Of a stretch of 64,000 bases of DNA, positions 39,983 through 47,801 are shown in pieces. Numbering within the stretch: position 1 is the first letter of the stretch; the number at the start of each line of letters is the position of its first letter. The DNA lies in contig DWVE01000027.1 of the NCBI GenBank assembly GCA_019120375.1, positions 62,001 through 126,000 on the forward strand. Direction: 5' to 3'. Source of the DNA: Allofournierella_A excrementavium (GTDB taxonomy: Bacteria > Bacillota > Clostridia > Oscillospirales > Ruminococcaceae). Made by a program: the position numbers and the translations under genes. The notes beneath the pieces were generated by a model. That model searched no databases. It saw only the letters and a program-made list of their open reading frames with translations, and had not been told where the DNA came from.

Positions 39983-40756
39983 GTGATCCAGCTTAAAAAC
40001 GCCAAAGAACTTGCCGTCATGCGCCGGGCCTGCGAGATCAGCGCTCTGGCGCTGCGGCGCGGCGGCGAAGCGATCGAGGCGGGCATCACCACCGCCGAGA
40101 TCGACAAGATCATCTTCGACTTTATCAAACGGCAGGGCGCCAAGCCCAACTTCAAGGGCCTGTACGGCTTTCCGGGAACCGCGTGCATCAGCGTCAACGA
40201 CGAAGTGATCCACGGCATCCCCAGCCATGCAAAGGTGATCCGGCCGGGCGATATTGTCAGCATCGACACAGGGGCTGCGTTCGGCGGCTTCAACGGGGAC
40301 AATGCCTGCACCTTCGGGTGCGGCAAACTGGACCTGGAGGCCCAGCGCCTGCTGGACGTCACACGTGAGTCGCTGCACCGCGGCATTGCCGCCGCGGTGT
40401 TCGGCGCGCGGGTGGGCGACATCAGCAACGCGGTGCAGACCTATGTGGAAGAAAACGGCTTCTCGGTCGTCCGCAGTTTTGTGGGCCACGGTGTGGGCAA
40501 AGAGCTCCACGAGGACCCGGAGGTGCCCAATTTCGGGCCCGCCGGCCGGGGTCCCCGCCTTGTGGCGGGCATGACCCTCGCCATTGAACCCATGGTCAAC
40601 CAGAAGCATTACTCCGTGGTGACGGGGGCCGATGGATGGACGGTGAAAACGGCGGACGGCGGCCTTTCCGCTCACTTTGAGCACACGGTCGCCATCACCG
40701 CCGCGGGGCCGGAAGTCCTGACCAAAGCGTGGGAGGGGCCTGAATGGACTTTGTAA
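39983..40756 (+). CDS. map: Methionine aminopeptidase type I
   Basis: 257 residues, GTG start. Metal ligands are seen in VSIDTGAAFGGFNGDNA (two Asp), GHGVGKELHEDP (His), TLAIEPMV (Glu) and AHFEHTVAI (Glu). Removes N-terminal Met. It lies directly downstream of adk and overlaps the KOW gene by 13 nt. Confidence 0.97.
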   Translation: MIQLKNAKELAVMRRACEISALALRRGGEAIEAGITTAEIDKIIFDFIKRQGAKPNFKGLYGFPGTACISVNDEVIHGIPSHAKVIRPGDIVSIDTGAAFGGFNGDNACTFGCGKLDLEAQRLLDVTRESLHRGIAAAVFGARVGDISNAVQTYVEENGFSVVRSFVGHGVGKELHEDPEVPNFGPAGRGPRLVAGMTLAIEPMVNQKHYSVVTGADGWTVKTADGGLSAHFEHTVAITAAGPEVLTKAWEGPEWTL

Positions 40757-41001
40757 AAGGCCAGCTGGTCCGCTCAAAAGCCGGCCGGGACAAAAACCGG
40801 ACTTTTGCGGTGATCGGCATACAAGGCCAGATGCTTTTTCTCGCGGACGGAAGTCTGCGCAAACTGGATCGGCCCAAGGCCAAAAAGATAAGGCATGTGG
40901 CCCCCACCGCAACCGTTCTGCGGGGCGAAAGCCTTGCAACCGACAAACAGCTCGCAGCGGCGGTGAAGGCGTTTGACGCCCAGCACCCCGCAAAGCCATG
41001 A
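40744..41001 (+). CDS. KOW domain RNA-binding protein (L14e-like)
   Basis: 85 residues; VKGQLVRSKAGRDKNRTFAV is a KOW-type motif, then RKLDRPKAKKIRHV. Conserved between map and infA in Clostridia. Likely a ribosome-associated RNA-binding protein, not essential for the archetypal ribosome. The start overlaps map; AGGGGCC precedes it. Confidence 0.85.
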   Translation: MDFVKGQLVRSKAGRDKNRTFAVIGIQGQMLFLADGSLRKLDRPKAKKIRHVAPTATVLRGESLATDKQLAAAVKAFDAQHPAKP

Positions 41002-41013
41002 GGAGGGAAGAGC

Positions 41014-41232
41014 TTGTCTAAAGAAGACGTCATCGAAGTTGAGGGCACTGTCGTCGAGGCACTGCCCAACGCCACCTTCCGGGTGGAGCTGGCAAACGGC
41101 CATCGGTTGCTGGCGCACATCTCCGGCAAACTGCGGACCAATTTCATCCGCATTCTGCCCGGGGACAAGGTTACACTGGAAATGTCGCCCTACGATCTGA
41201 CCAAGGGGCGCATCACCTGGCGCTCTAAGTAA
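41014..41232 (+). CDS. infA: Translation initiation factor IF-1
   Basis: 72 residues with TTG start after GAGGAGGGA; SKEDVIEVEGTVVEALPNAT and LRTNFIRILPGDKVTLEMSP, the S1-like OB fold. Binds the A site of 30S. The rare TTG start may keep levels low. Confidence 0.97.
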   Translation: MSKEDVIEVEGTVVEALPNATFRVELANGHRLLAHISGKLRTNFIRILPGDKVTLEMSPYDLTKGRITWRSK

Positions 41233-41262
41233 AGCGCCCAAGTCACAAAGGAGGTTATCAGC

Positions 41263-41376
41263 ATGAAGGTTAAGCCTTCCGTGAAACCCATCTGCGAAAA
41301 ATGCAAGGTCATCAAGCGCAAAGGTCGCGTGATGGTCATTTGCGAAAACCCCAAGCATAAGCAGCGCCAGGGCTAA
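41263..41376 (+). CDS. rpmJ: 50S ribosomal protein L36, zinc type
   Basis: 37 residues: MKVKPSVKPICEKCKVIKRK, then GRVMVICENPKHKQRQG. Zinc ligands Cys11, Cys14, Cys27 and His32. AAAGGAGG site 9 nt upstream. Standard neighbour of infA. Confidence 0.98.
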   Translation: MKVKPSVKPICEKCKVIKRKGRVMVICENPKHKQRQG

Positions 41377-41467
41377 GGCCCCCCAGCGCTTGGGGGGCAA
41401 GTGCGTAGATTCCCGGCGCAGCCCCCGACACGGACATGGGATGTTATTTTAGGAGGTTTTTGAAACT

Positions 41468-41839
41468 ATGGCACGTATTGCCGGCGTTGACCTGCCCCGC
41501 GAAAAGCGGGTCGAAGTAGGCCTGACTTACATCTATGGCATTGGCCCCAGCACCGCCAAGAAGATCCTGGCGGCTACCAACATCGATCCCGACACCCGCG
41601 TGAAGGACCTGACCGCTGAGCAGGAAGGTCTGATCCGTGAGTACCTGGACAAGAACAACGTCATCGTGGAAGGCGACCTGCGCCGCAACGTGGCGCTGGA
41701 CATCAAGCGCCTGGTCGAAGTCCAGTGCTACCGCGGTGTTCGCCATCGCAAGGGGCTGCCCGTTCGCGGCCAGCGCACCAAGACCAACGCTCGCACCCGC
41801 AAGGGCCCGAAGCGCACCGTCGCGAACAAGAAGAAGTAA
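41468..41839 (+). CDS. rpsM: 30S ribosomal protein S13
   Basis: 123 residues; MARIAGVDLPREKRVEVGLT and YRGVRHRKGLPVRGQRTKTN. Contacts P-site tRNA and L5 (bridge B1). The 91-nt gap after rpmJ contains a small inverted repeat CCCCCAGCGC-TTGGGGG. Confidence 0.98.
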   Translation: MARIAGVDLPREKRVEVGLTYIYGIGPSTAKKILAATNIDPDTRVKDLTAEQEGLIREYLDKNNVIVEGDLRRNVALDIKRLVEVQCYRGVRHRKGLPVRGQRTKTNARTRKGPKRTVANKKK

Positions 41840-41854
41840 GGAGGAGCAAGAGAA

Positions 41855-42262
41855 ATGGCAACTAAAGCTGCTGCTAAAAAGGGCGCCGTGCGCACCAAGC
41901 GGCGCGAGCGCAAGAACATCGAGCGCGGCGCTGCGCACATCCAGAGCACCTTCAACAATACCATCGTTACCATTACCGATACGCAGGGCAACACCGTTTC
42001 CTGGGCCAGCTCCGGCGGTCTGAACTTCCGCGGTTCCCGCAAGAGCACTCCCTTCGCCGCTCAGTCTGCGGCGGAGGCCGCCGCCAAGGTGGCCATGGAG
42101 CACGGCATGAAGACCGTTGAGGTCTACGTCAAGGGCCCCGGCGCCGGCCGCGAAGCCGCCATCCGCGCGCTGCAGGCCACCGGCCTTGAGGTCAACATGA
42201 TCAAGGACGTGACCCCCATCCCCCACAATGGCTGCCGCCCGCCCAAGCGTCGCCGCATCTGA
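41855..42262 (+). CDS. rpsK: 30S ribosomal protein S11
   Basis: 135 residues; AHIQSTFNNTIVTITDTQGN and KDVTPIPHNGCRPPKRRRI at the end. Platform protein near the mRNA exit. The N-terminus is Lys/Ala-rich (ATKAAAKKGAVRTKRR). Confidence 0.98.
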   Translation: MATKAAAKKGAVRTKRRERKNIERGAAHIQSTFNNTIVTITDTQGNTVSWASSGGLNFRGSRKSTPFAAQSAAEAAAKVAMEHGMKTVEVYVKGPGAGREAAIRALQATGLEVNMIKDVTPIPHNGCRPPKRRRI

Positions 42263-42281
42263 TTTTTAAGGAGGAACAAGA

Positions 42282-42908
42282 ATGGCAAGATATACAGGCG
42301 CAGTGTGCCGTCAGTGCCGCCGCGAAGGTCAGAAACTGTTTTTGAAAGGCGAGCGCTGCTATTCCGACAAGTGCGCGTTCGCGCGCCGCAGCTTTGTGCC
42401 CGGCCAGCATGGCGCCGGCCAGGTGCGCAAGAAGGTCAGTGAGTATGGCCTGCAGCTGCGCGCCAAGCAGAAGGCGAAGCGTTACTACGGTGTTCTGGAG
42501 AGCCAGTTCGCCCACTACTTTGACATGGCCGAGCGCAAGAGCGGCATGACCGGTGAGAACCTGCTGCGCATCCTGGAGAGCCGCCTGGACAACGTTGTCT
42601 ACCGCGCCGGTTTCGCCATGAGCCGCAAGGAAGCCCGTCAGCTGGTCCTGCATCGTCACTTCACCGTGAACGGCAAGATCGTCAACATCCCCTCCTACCT
42701 CCTCTCTGCCGGCGACAAGGTGGAAGTCAAGACCACCGACAGCGCCAAGCTGAAGGAGTGCGCTGAGAAGAATGCCTCCCGCCCTGTGCCCGGCTGGATG
42801 ACCAAGGACCTCGAGAAGATGAGCGTCGTGGTCGACAAGCTGCCGGACCGCGCCGACATCGACTTCGATGTGGCCGAGCACCTGATCGTTGAGTTGTACT
42901 CCAAGTAA
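42282..42908 (+). CDS. rpsD: 30S ribosomal protein S4, zinc type
   Basis: 208 residues. Cys9, Cys12, Cys26 and Cys31 form the zinc site; S4 RNA-binding domain LDNVVYRAGFAMSRKEARQL. Primary 16S binder, and in many Firmicutes autoregulatory. AAGGAGGAA site. Confidence 0.98.
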   Translation: MARYTGAVCRQCRREGQKLFLKGERCYSDKCAFARRSFVPGQHGAGQVRKKVSEYGLQLRAKQKAKRYYGVLESQFAHYFDMAERKSGMTGENLLRILESRLDNVVYRAGFAMSRKEARQLVLHRHFTVNGKIVNIPSYLLSAGDKVEVKTTDSAKLKECAEKNASRPVPGWMTKDLEKMSVVVDKLPDRADIDFDVAEHLIVELYSK

Positions 42909-42980
42909 CAAACTCACCCAAGGGAAAGCGAACACTACTGGCCGGCCTTCCGGGGCCGGCCGCCAAGGGAGGATTTAACT

Positions 42981-43937
42981 ATGATGGAGATCGAACGCCC
43001 CAGAATCGATACCGCGAGCCTGTCGCCCGACGGACGCTACGGCAAGTTTGTCGTGGAACCGCTGGAGCGTGGCTTCGGTACCACCTTGGGCAACAGCTTA
43101 CGGCGTGTCCTGCTCTCGTCGCTTCCCGGTGTAGCCGTCACCAGCGTTAAGATCGACGGCGTTGTTCACGAGTTCAGCACCATCCCCGGCGTCAAGGAAG
43201 ACGTGACCGAGATCGTTCTGAACCTCAAAGGCATTGCCGCCAAACTCTACGCCGACGGCCCTGTCACCGTGCGCATCGAGGCGTCCGGTGAGTGTGAAGT
43301 TACTGCTGGCAGCATCAAACCCAGCGATGAGATCGAGGTGCTGAACCCCGAATGGCACATCGCCACCCTGGACGAAGGCGGCAAGCTCGTGATGGAGCTC
43401 ACCTTCGACAAGGGCCGGGGCTATGTGCCCGCTGAGCGCAACAAGCAGCTGGTGATGGAGAAGAACGATCTGAACGTTCTGCCCGTCGACAGCATCTACA
43501 CCCCTGTCCTGAAGGTCAACTACACCGTGGACAACACCCGCGTTGGCCAGATCACCGACTACGACAAACTCACCATCGAGGTTTGGACCGACGGCACCAT
43601 CAACGCCAAAGAGGCGGTGAGCCTGGCGGCCCGGGTGCTCACCGAGCACCTGAACCTCTTCGTGAACCTGTCCGAGGAGGCCATCGGCGCCGAGATCATG
43701 GTGGAGAAGGACGACAAGGGCAAGGAGAAGGCTCTGGAGATGACCATCGAAGAACTGGATCTGTCGGTGCGTTCCTTCAACTGCCTGAAGCGCGCGGGTA
43801 TCAACACCGTGGAAGATTTGATCAACAAGTCCGAGGACGAGATGATGAAGGTCCGCAACCTCGGCCGCAAGAGCCTGGAAGAGGTCATGGCCAAGCTTGA
43901 TTCTCTGGGCTTTACCCTTACCAAAGACGACGAGTAA
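42981..43937 (+). CDS. rpoA: RNA polymerase alpha subunit
   Basis: 318 residues. N-terminal dimerisation domain (FVVEPLERGFGTTLGNSLRR) to about 230 and C-terminal domain (SVRSFNCLKRAGINTVEDLI, RNLGRKSLEEVMAKL) that binds UP elements and activators. ATG at 42981 spaced 8 nt from AGGGAGG. Confidence 0.98.
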   Translation: MMEIERPRIDTASLSPDGRYGKFVVEPLERGFGTTLGNSLRRVLLSSLPGVAVTSVKIDGVVHEFSTIPGVKEDVTEIVLNLKGIAAKLYADGPVTVRIEASGECEVTAGSIKPSDEIEVLNPEWHIATLDEGGKLVMELTFDKGRGYVPAERNKQLVMEKNDLNVLPVDSIYTPVLKVNYTVDNTRVGQITDYDKLTIEVWTDGTINAKEAVSLAARVLTEHLNLFVNLSEEAIGAEIMVEKDDKGKEKALEMTIEELDLSVRSFNCLKRAGINTVEDLINKSEDEMMKVRNLGRKSLEEVMAKLDSLGFTLTKDDE

Positions 43938-43960
43938 TTACAGCAAAGGAGTGAAACGGG

Positions 43961-44302
43961 ATGCCCGGTACCAGAAAACTCGGCAGAACCAGCGAGCACC
44001 GCAACGCCATGCTGCGTGCCATGGTCACCTACCTGTTTGAGAACGGCAAGATCGAGACCACCGTCACCCGTGCCAAGGAAGTTCGTTCCATGGCCGAGAA
44101 GATGGTGACCCTGGGGAAGAAGGAAGAGCTGCACGCCAAGCGTCAGGTCTACTCCTACATCACCAAGGAGACCGTGGCCAAGAAGGTCATCGACGAGTAC
44201 GGCCCCAAGTATGCTGACCGCAACGGCGGCTACACCCGCATCGTCAAGATCGGCCCCCGCCGCGGCGACGCCGCCGAGATGGCCATCATCGAGCTGGTCT
44301 GA
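43961..44302 (+). CDS. rplQ: 50S ribosomal protein L17
   Basis: 113 residues; MPGTRKLGRTSEHRNAMLRA and NGGYTRIVKIGPRRGDAAEM. Last gene of the operon, followed by a strong terminator. Confidence 0.98.
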   Translation: MPGTRKLGRTSEHRNAMLRAMVTYLFENGKIETTVTRAKEVRSMAEKMVTLGKKEELHAKRQVYSYITKETVAKKVIDEYGPKYADRNGGYTRIVKIGPRRGDAAEMAIIELV

Positions 44303-44325
44303 TCGCAGCGCCAAAAGGCTTTTTG

Positions 44326-44362
44326 CCGCCCCTGTTCCTGCGGGAACAGGGGCGGATTCTTT
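44326..44362 (+). terminator. Terminator of the ribosomal operon
   Basis: CCGCCCCTGTTCC / GGAACAGGGGCGG stem (44326-44355) then ATTCTTTG. The 276-nt gap to the next gene holds no ORF; a TTAATAT-type -10 near 44500 may belong to the next gene. Confidence 0.85.
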
Positions 44363-44578
44363 GTCCCTTAAAGGGGACAGCACCGCCGCATTTGGGCAAA
44401 ATCTCCAAATTTTTGCCCCATCGCGGTCGTACAGAATGGCCCGGACGCAGAAAATGCCGAAAAATGCGCGGGGTGCTGTTCCTTTGGTAAAAAGTATGTT
44501 AATATGTTGGTGTAATCATGTACGACCCGGCTTTGCCGGGGCAGGAATCGAAAAAAAGAACAGGAGTTGTTTCTTGTG

Positions 44579-45730
44579 ATGGAGCAGCAGCACAGCGGCG
44601 CTGAGTTTTTTATTGACGGCAACGGCGTTGCAGACCTTGGCCTGATCGCCACCCCCGGCGCCCACGAACTGACCGCGCTGATCGACAGCCACCTGGTCCG
44701 TTGGGCCAACCGCAAAGGCCTCAACAAGGAGACCTTCATCATCCCCAGCGAGTGCCCCCGTTTTTCTTCCGGCGACGGCAAGGGCGTGATCAAGAACACC
44801 GTTCGCGGTGACGACCTCTACTTCGTGGTGGATGTGGGCAACTACAGCTGCAAGTACCGGCTGTTCGGCTCGGAAAACAGCATGAGCCCCGACGACCACT
44901 ACCAGGACCTGAAGCGCCTGATCCAGGCCGCCAGCGGCAAGGCTCACCGCATCACCGTCATCATGCCGCTGCTCTACGGCAGCCGCCAGCACCGCCGCAC
45001 CTACCGCGAGAGCCTGGACTGCGCCTACGCTTTGCAGGAGCTGCAGAGCATGGGCGTGGCCAACATCATCACCTTTGACGCCCACGACCCCCGCGTGTCC
45101 AACGCGGTGCCCCTGATGGGCATGGACAACGTGATGCCCACCTATCAGGTGATGAAGGCCATGTTCAAGCACATCCCCGACTTCAAGCCCACCCCGGACA
45201 GCTTCATGGTCATCAGCCCCGACGAGGGCGCCATCAACCGCAACATGTACTACGCCAGCGTGCTGGGCGTGAACCTGGGCATGTTCTACAAGCGCCGCGA
45301 TTACAGCCGCGTTGTGAACGGCCGCAACCCCATTGTTGCCCATGAGTATCTGGGCGAGAGCGTGGAAGGCAAGGACGTGTTCATCGCCGACGACATCATC
45401 TCCTCCGGCGAGAGCATGCTGGACATCGGCTACGAGCTGAAGAAGCGGGGCGCCAAGCGCATCTTCTGCAACGCCACCTACGCCATCTTCACCGCCGGTC
45501 TGGCCGAGTTCGACAAGGCCTATGCCGACGGCATCATCAGCGGCGTGTTCGGCACCAACCTGACCTACCGCACCCCTGAGCTGCTGAGCCGCGAGTGGTT
45601 CCACGAGGTGGATGTGTCCAAGTACATCGCCTACTTTGTGGCCGCCATCAACCACGACATGAGCGTGAGCAGCATCATCGACCCCCACGCCAAGATCGAA
45701 GCCCTGCTGCAGCGCTACGGTGTGAAATAA
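44579..45730 (+). CDS. Ribose-phosphate pyrophosphokinase-like protein
   Basis: 383 residues, longer than classical Prs (about 315). The PRPP-binding loop DVFIADDIISSGESMLD is intact, and ATP-site features (MPLLYGSRQHRRTYRESLDC, FDAHDPRVSNA) are present. The N-terminal 60 residues are atypical and there is extra sequence near the start. It should make PRPP from ribose 5-phosphate and ATP. GTG at 44576 is an alternative start (AGGAG at 44562-44566). Monocistronic, downstream of the ribosomal operon. Confidence 0.88.
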   Translation: MEQQHSGAEFFIDGNGVADLGLIATPGAHELTALIDSHLVRWANRKGLNKETFIIPSECPRFSSGDGKGVIKNTVRGDDLYFVVDVGNYSCKYRLFGSENSMSPDDHYQDLKRLIQAASGKAHRITVIMPLLYGSRQHRRTYRESLDCAYALQELQSMGVANIITFDAHDPRVSNAVPLMGMDNVMPTYQVMKAMFKHIPDFKPTPDSFMVISPDEGAINRNMYYASVLGVNLGMFYKRRDYSRVVNGRNPIVAHEYLGESVEGKDVFIADDIISSGESMLDIGYELKKRGAKRIFCNATYAIFTAGLAEFDKAYADGIISGVFGTNLTYRTPELLSREWFHEVDVSKYIAYFVAAINHDMSVSSIIDPHAKIEALLQRYGVK

Positions 45731-45770
45731 TTTGTCGGTTTAATACAAACCGTAAAACAAATTGACACAA

Positions 45771-45803
45771 AAAAGCCCTGACCGATGCCGGTCAGGGCTT
45801 TTT
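45771..45803. terminator. Bidirectional terminator
   Basis: AAAAGCCCTGACC / GGTCAGGGCTTTT with a 7-nt loop, between the convergent Prs-like and NifX-like genes. Confidence 0.92.
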
Positions 45804-45820
45804 CGTTTTGTAAAGCAGAC

Positions 45821-46243
45821 TCAGCCGCCGCAGTGGCCGCCGCAGGTGTGCTCGGCGCTGCCGCAGTCGTGGCCGTGGCTGCCGCAGTCATGGCCCTCGC
45901 CGTGGCCCTCATGGTGGGCGCAGACGGCGTTCGGGTCAAAGGTCAGACGGCCCTCGGCCAGCGCGGCCGCCGCCGCGTCGGCGCTGCCGGTGACCCCGGC
46001 ATACACCGCGATGCCCGCCGCGGCCAGAGCGGTGCGTGCGCCGCCGCCGATGCCGCCGCAGATCAGGGCGTTCACCTTGTTCGCCGCCAGCAGGCCCGCC
46101 AGCGCGCCGTGGCCGCTGCCATTGGTGGGCAGCAGGGTGCTGCTCACCACCTTGCCGGCCTCGATCTCGTAGACCATGAAGGCGGCGCTGTGGCCGAAAT
46201 GCCCGAAGACCTGACCGGCCTCGTAGGGGATAGCAACTTTCAT
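45821..46243 (-). CDS. NifX/NifB-C dinitrogenase cofactor family protein with His/Cys tail
   Basis: 140 residues. Residues 1-100 are a dinitrogenase iron-molybdenum cofactor domain (MKVAIPYEAGQVFGHFGHSA, ICGGIGGGARTALAAAGI). The C-terminal 35 residues are rich in His, Cys and Gly (HHEGHGEGHDCGSHG), suggesting metal binding or storage. No nitrogenase gene is nearby, so it is likely an iron, nickel or other metal chaperone. The ATG at 46243 was chosen over 46252 because AAGGAG is too close to the latter. Confidence 0.86.
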   Translation of the reverse strand: MKVAIPYEAGQVFGHFGHSAAFMVYEIEAGKVVSSTLLPTNGSGHGALAGLLAANKVNALICGGIGGGARTALAAAGIAVYAGVTGSADAAAAALAEGRLTFDPNAVCAHHEGHGEGHDCGSHGHDCGSAEHTCGGHCGG

Positions 46244-46329
46244 TTGTTCCATGCTCCTTTTGAAAGGGCAGCCGTTTCTTCGGCCGCCCGGTTTGTTTGG
46301 TCTAATTATCCCCCCGACGGGCGGAAAAG

Positions 46330-47040
46330 TCAAGGCAGGGGAGCCTTCACCGCCCGCAGCAGCGGGGTGTGGTCGTCCGGCGGCAGAAAGCCCAGCACCT
46401 CCACCGAGGCGAATCCCCCCGCCCGCAGGGCTTTCAGCTCGTGCTCCAGGGTGAGGGGCGTGTCAAAGTGGACAAAAGCATCCTCCGGCACCTTATCCCG
46501 CGCCCGGCGGCGGGCGGCCTCGGCAAAGGCCATTTCCTCCATCTCCGGGGTGGAGGCGATGTAGTCGCACTCCAGAAAGACCCCGCCGGGCCGCAGCCAG
46601 CGGTGCACCTTTGCGAAGAGCTCCGCCTTTTTGGCCGCGTTCACATGGTGCAGGGTCTCAAAGGCCACCACCGCGTCGAAGAGACCGTCCTCCGGCTCCC
46701 AGGCGAAATAGTCCGCCTGCACCAGCGTCAGGGCCCTGCCGGGGTGCTTGCGCCGGAGCAGGTCCAGCATCTTCCCCGCCAGGTCCACGCCGGTGACTTC
46801 CAGAGCAGGAAAACGGCGGAAGATGCAGTCCAGTTCCAGCCCGGTGCCGCAGCCCAGGTCCAGAAGACGCTTCGTGCCGGCGGGCAGTTCCCGGGCCATC
46901 CATTGGTACTGGGCCGCCCAGGGGGCCATGTGGGCCTCGTACTCCCCGGTGCGGGCGTCGAAAAAGGCAGCCATGCCTTCCAAAGGCTCGTCCCGGGTGG
47001 CGGCCAGCCAGCGGCGGAATTCTTCGGTGTTCTTCTCCAT
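46330..47040 (-). CDS. Class I SAM-dependent methyltransferase
   Basis: 236 residues. Motif I LLDLGCGTGLELDCI, acidic VTGVDLAGKML, then VQADYFAWEP, FDAVVAFETLHHV, WLRPGGVFLECDY (motif IV-like). Small-molecule methyltransferase of the UbiE/Methyltransf type; substrate unknown. Starts 9 nt after the GNAT stop on the same strand and shares its site GGGAGCGAC, so the pair is an operon. Confidence 0.88.
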   Translation of the reverse strand: MEKNTEEFRRWLAATRDEPLEGMAAFFDARTGEYEAHMAPWAAQYQWMARELPAGTKRLLDLGCGTGLELDCIFRRFPALEVTGVDLAGKMLDLLRRKHPGRALTLVQADYFAWEPEDGLFDAVVAFETLHHVNAAKKAELFAKVHRWLRPGGVFLECDYIASTPEMEEMAFAEAARRRARDKVPEDAFVHFDTPLTLEHELKALRAGGFASVEVLGFLPPDDHTPLLRAVKAPLP

Positions 47041-47049
47041 GTCGCTCCC

Positions 47050-47529
47050 TCACAGTTCCTTGCGCAGCACCAGCGCGCTGCTGGTCTTTTCACCCCAGGT
47101 CAGGGCCACCCGCTCGCTGCCCTCGTAGCCCAGCCGCCGCCAGAAGGGCAGGGGATTGCCGGGGTGGTCGTCCACCACGTCGATGCGCACCCGGCGGCTG
47201 CCGCCGGCGCGCAGGTGGTCTTCCAGCAGGGCAGCGCACCGCCGGCCCATGCCGCGGCCCTGGGCGGTGCGGTGCAGGATGAGCAGGGAGAGATAGGCCT
47301 CCTCGCCGCCCCGCACATCGGCGGCGGCCACCGCCGGGCCGCCCTCGCCCTGGGTGATGAGGAAGGAGGCGAAGCCCGCCCCGGCCATCTCCTCCAGTTC
47401 TGATAAAAGGAAGGTTTCGTCCACCCGCTCCCGGCCCAGATGATGGGCGAGAAAGTTGGGATTTGAATTGTAGATGGCGGCAAGCGCCGCCGCGTCCCGC
47501 CGCCCGGCGGGGCGAAGAAACAGCTCCAT
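47050..47529 (-). CDS. GNAT family N-acetyltransferase
   Basis: 159 residues. Core motif A LSLLILHRTAQGRGMGRRCA is the acetyl-CoA pyrophosphate loop (Q/RxxGxG/A), with FWRRLGYEGSERV typical of the C-terminal part. Probably acetylates a small amine or an amino-terminus. The ATG at 47529 follows GAGGGGGAA; longer upstream frames are unsupported. Confidence 0.85.
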   Translation of the reverse strand: MELFLRPAGRRDAAALAAIYNSNPNFLAHHLGRERVDETFLLSELEEMAGAGFASFLITQGEGGPAVAAADVRGGEEAYLSLLILHRTAQGRGMGRRCAALLEDHLRAGGSRRVRIDVVDDHPGNPLPFWRRLGYEGSERVALTWGEKTSSALVLRKEL

Positions 47530-47614
47530 GGCCTGTTCCCCCTCTCTGGCAAAGAGCATACCACAGCGGCGGCCAAAAGGCAACGCGGGGCCGAAGAGCG
47601 GGGGAAAGGGGAAG

Positions 47615-47653
47615 TTTTGCCGCATTTTGCGCTTGCGACGGACTGCGGCAAAA
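47615..47653. promoter_or_regulatory. Perfect inverted repeat upstream of spoIIE
   Basis: TTTTGCCGC (47615-47623) and GCGGCAAAA (47645-47653) spaced by 21 nt, about 150 nt before the spoIIE start. The remaining 272-bp gap holds no ORF. Candidate operator for a developmental regulator; no strict Spo0A box (TGTCGAA) is seen. Confidence 0.4.
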
Positions 47654-47801
47654 AGTGAAGGGGAGGGGGCATATACTTGGGACGAATGCCGGCGGCGGAT
47701 GGCCGCCGGTGGTACCACAGCAGTCGCGGCGGCCCGCCGTTACATAAGGCCCGGGCCGCCGCCGCGCTGACAACCAAGGAAGAAAAACGAGGTGGAGGAA
47801 G

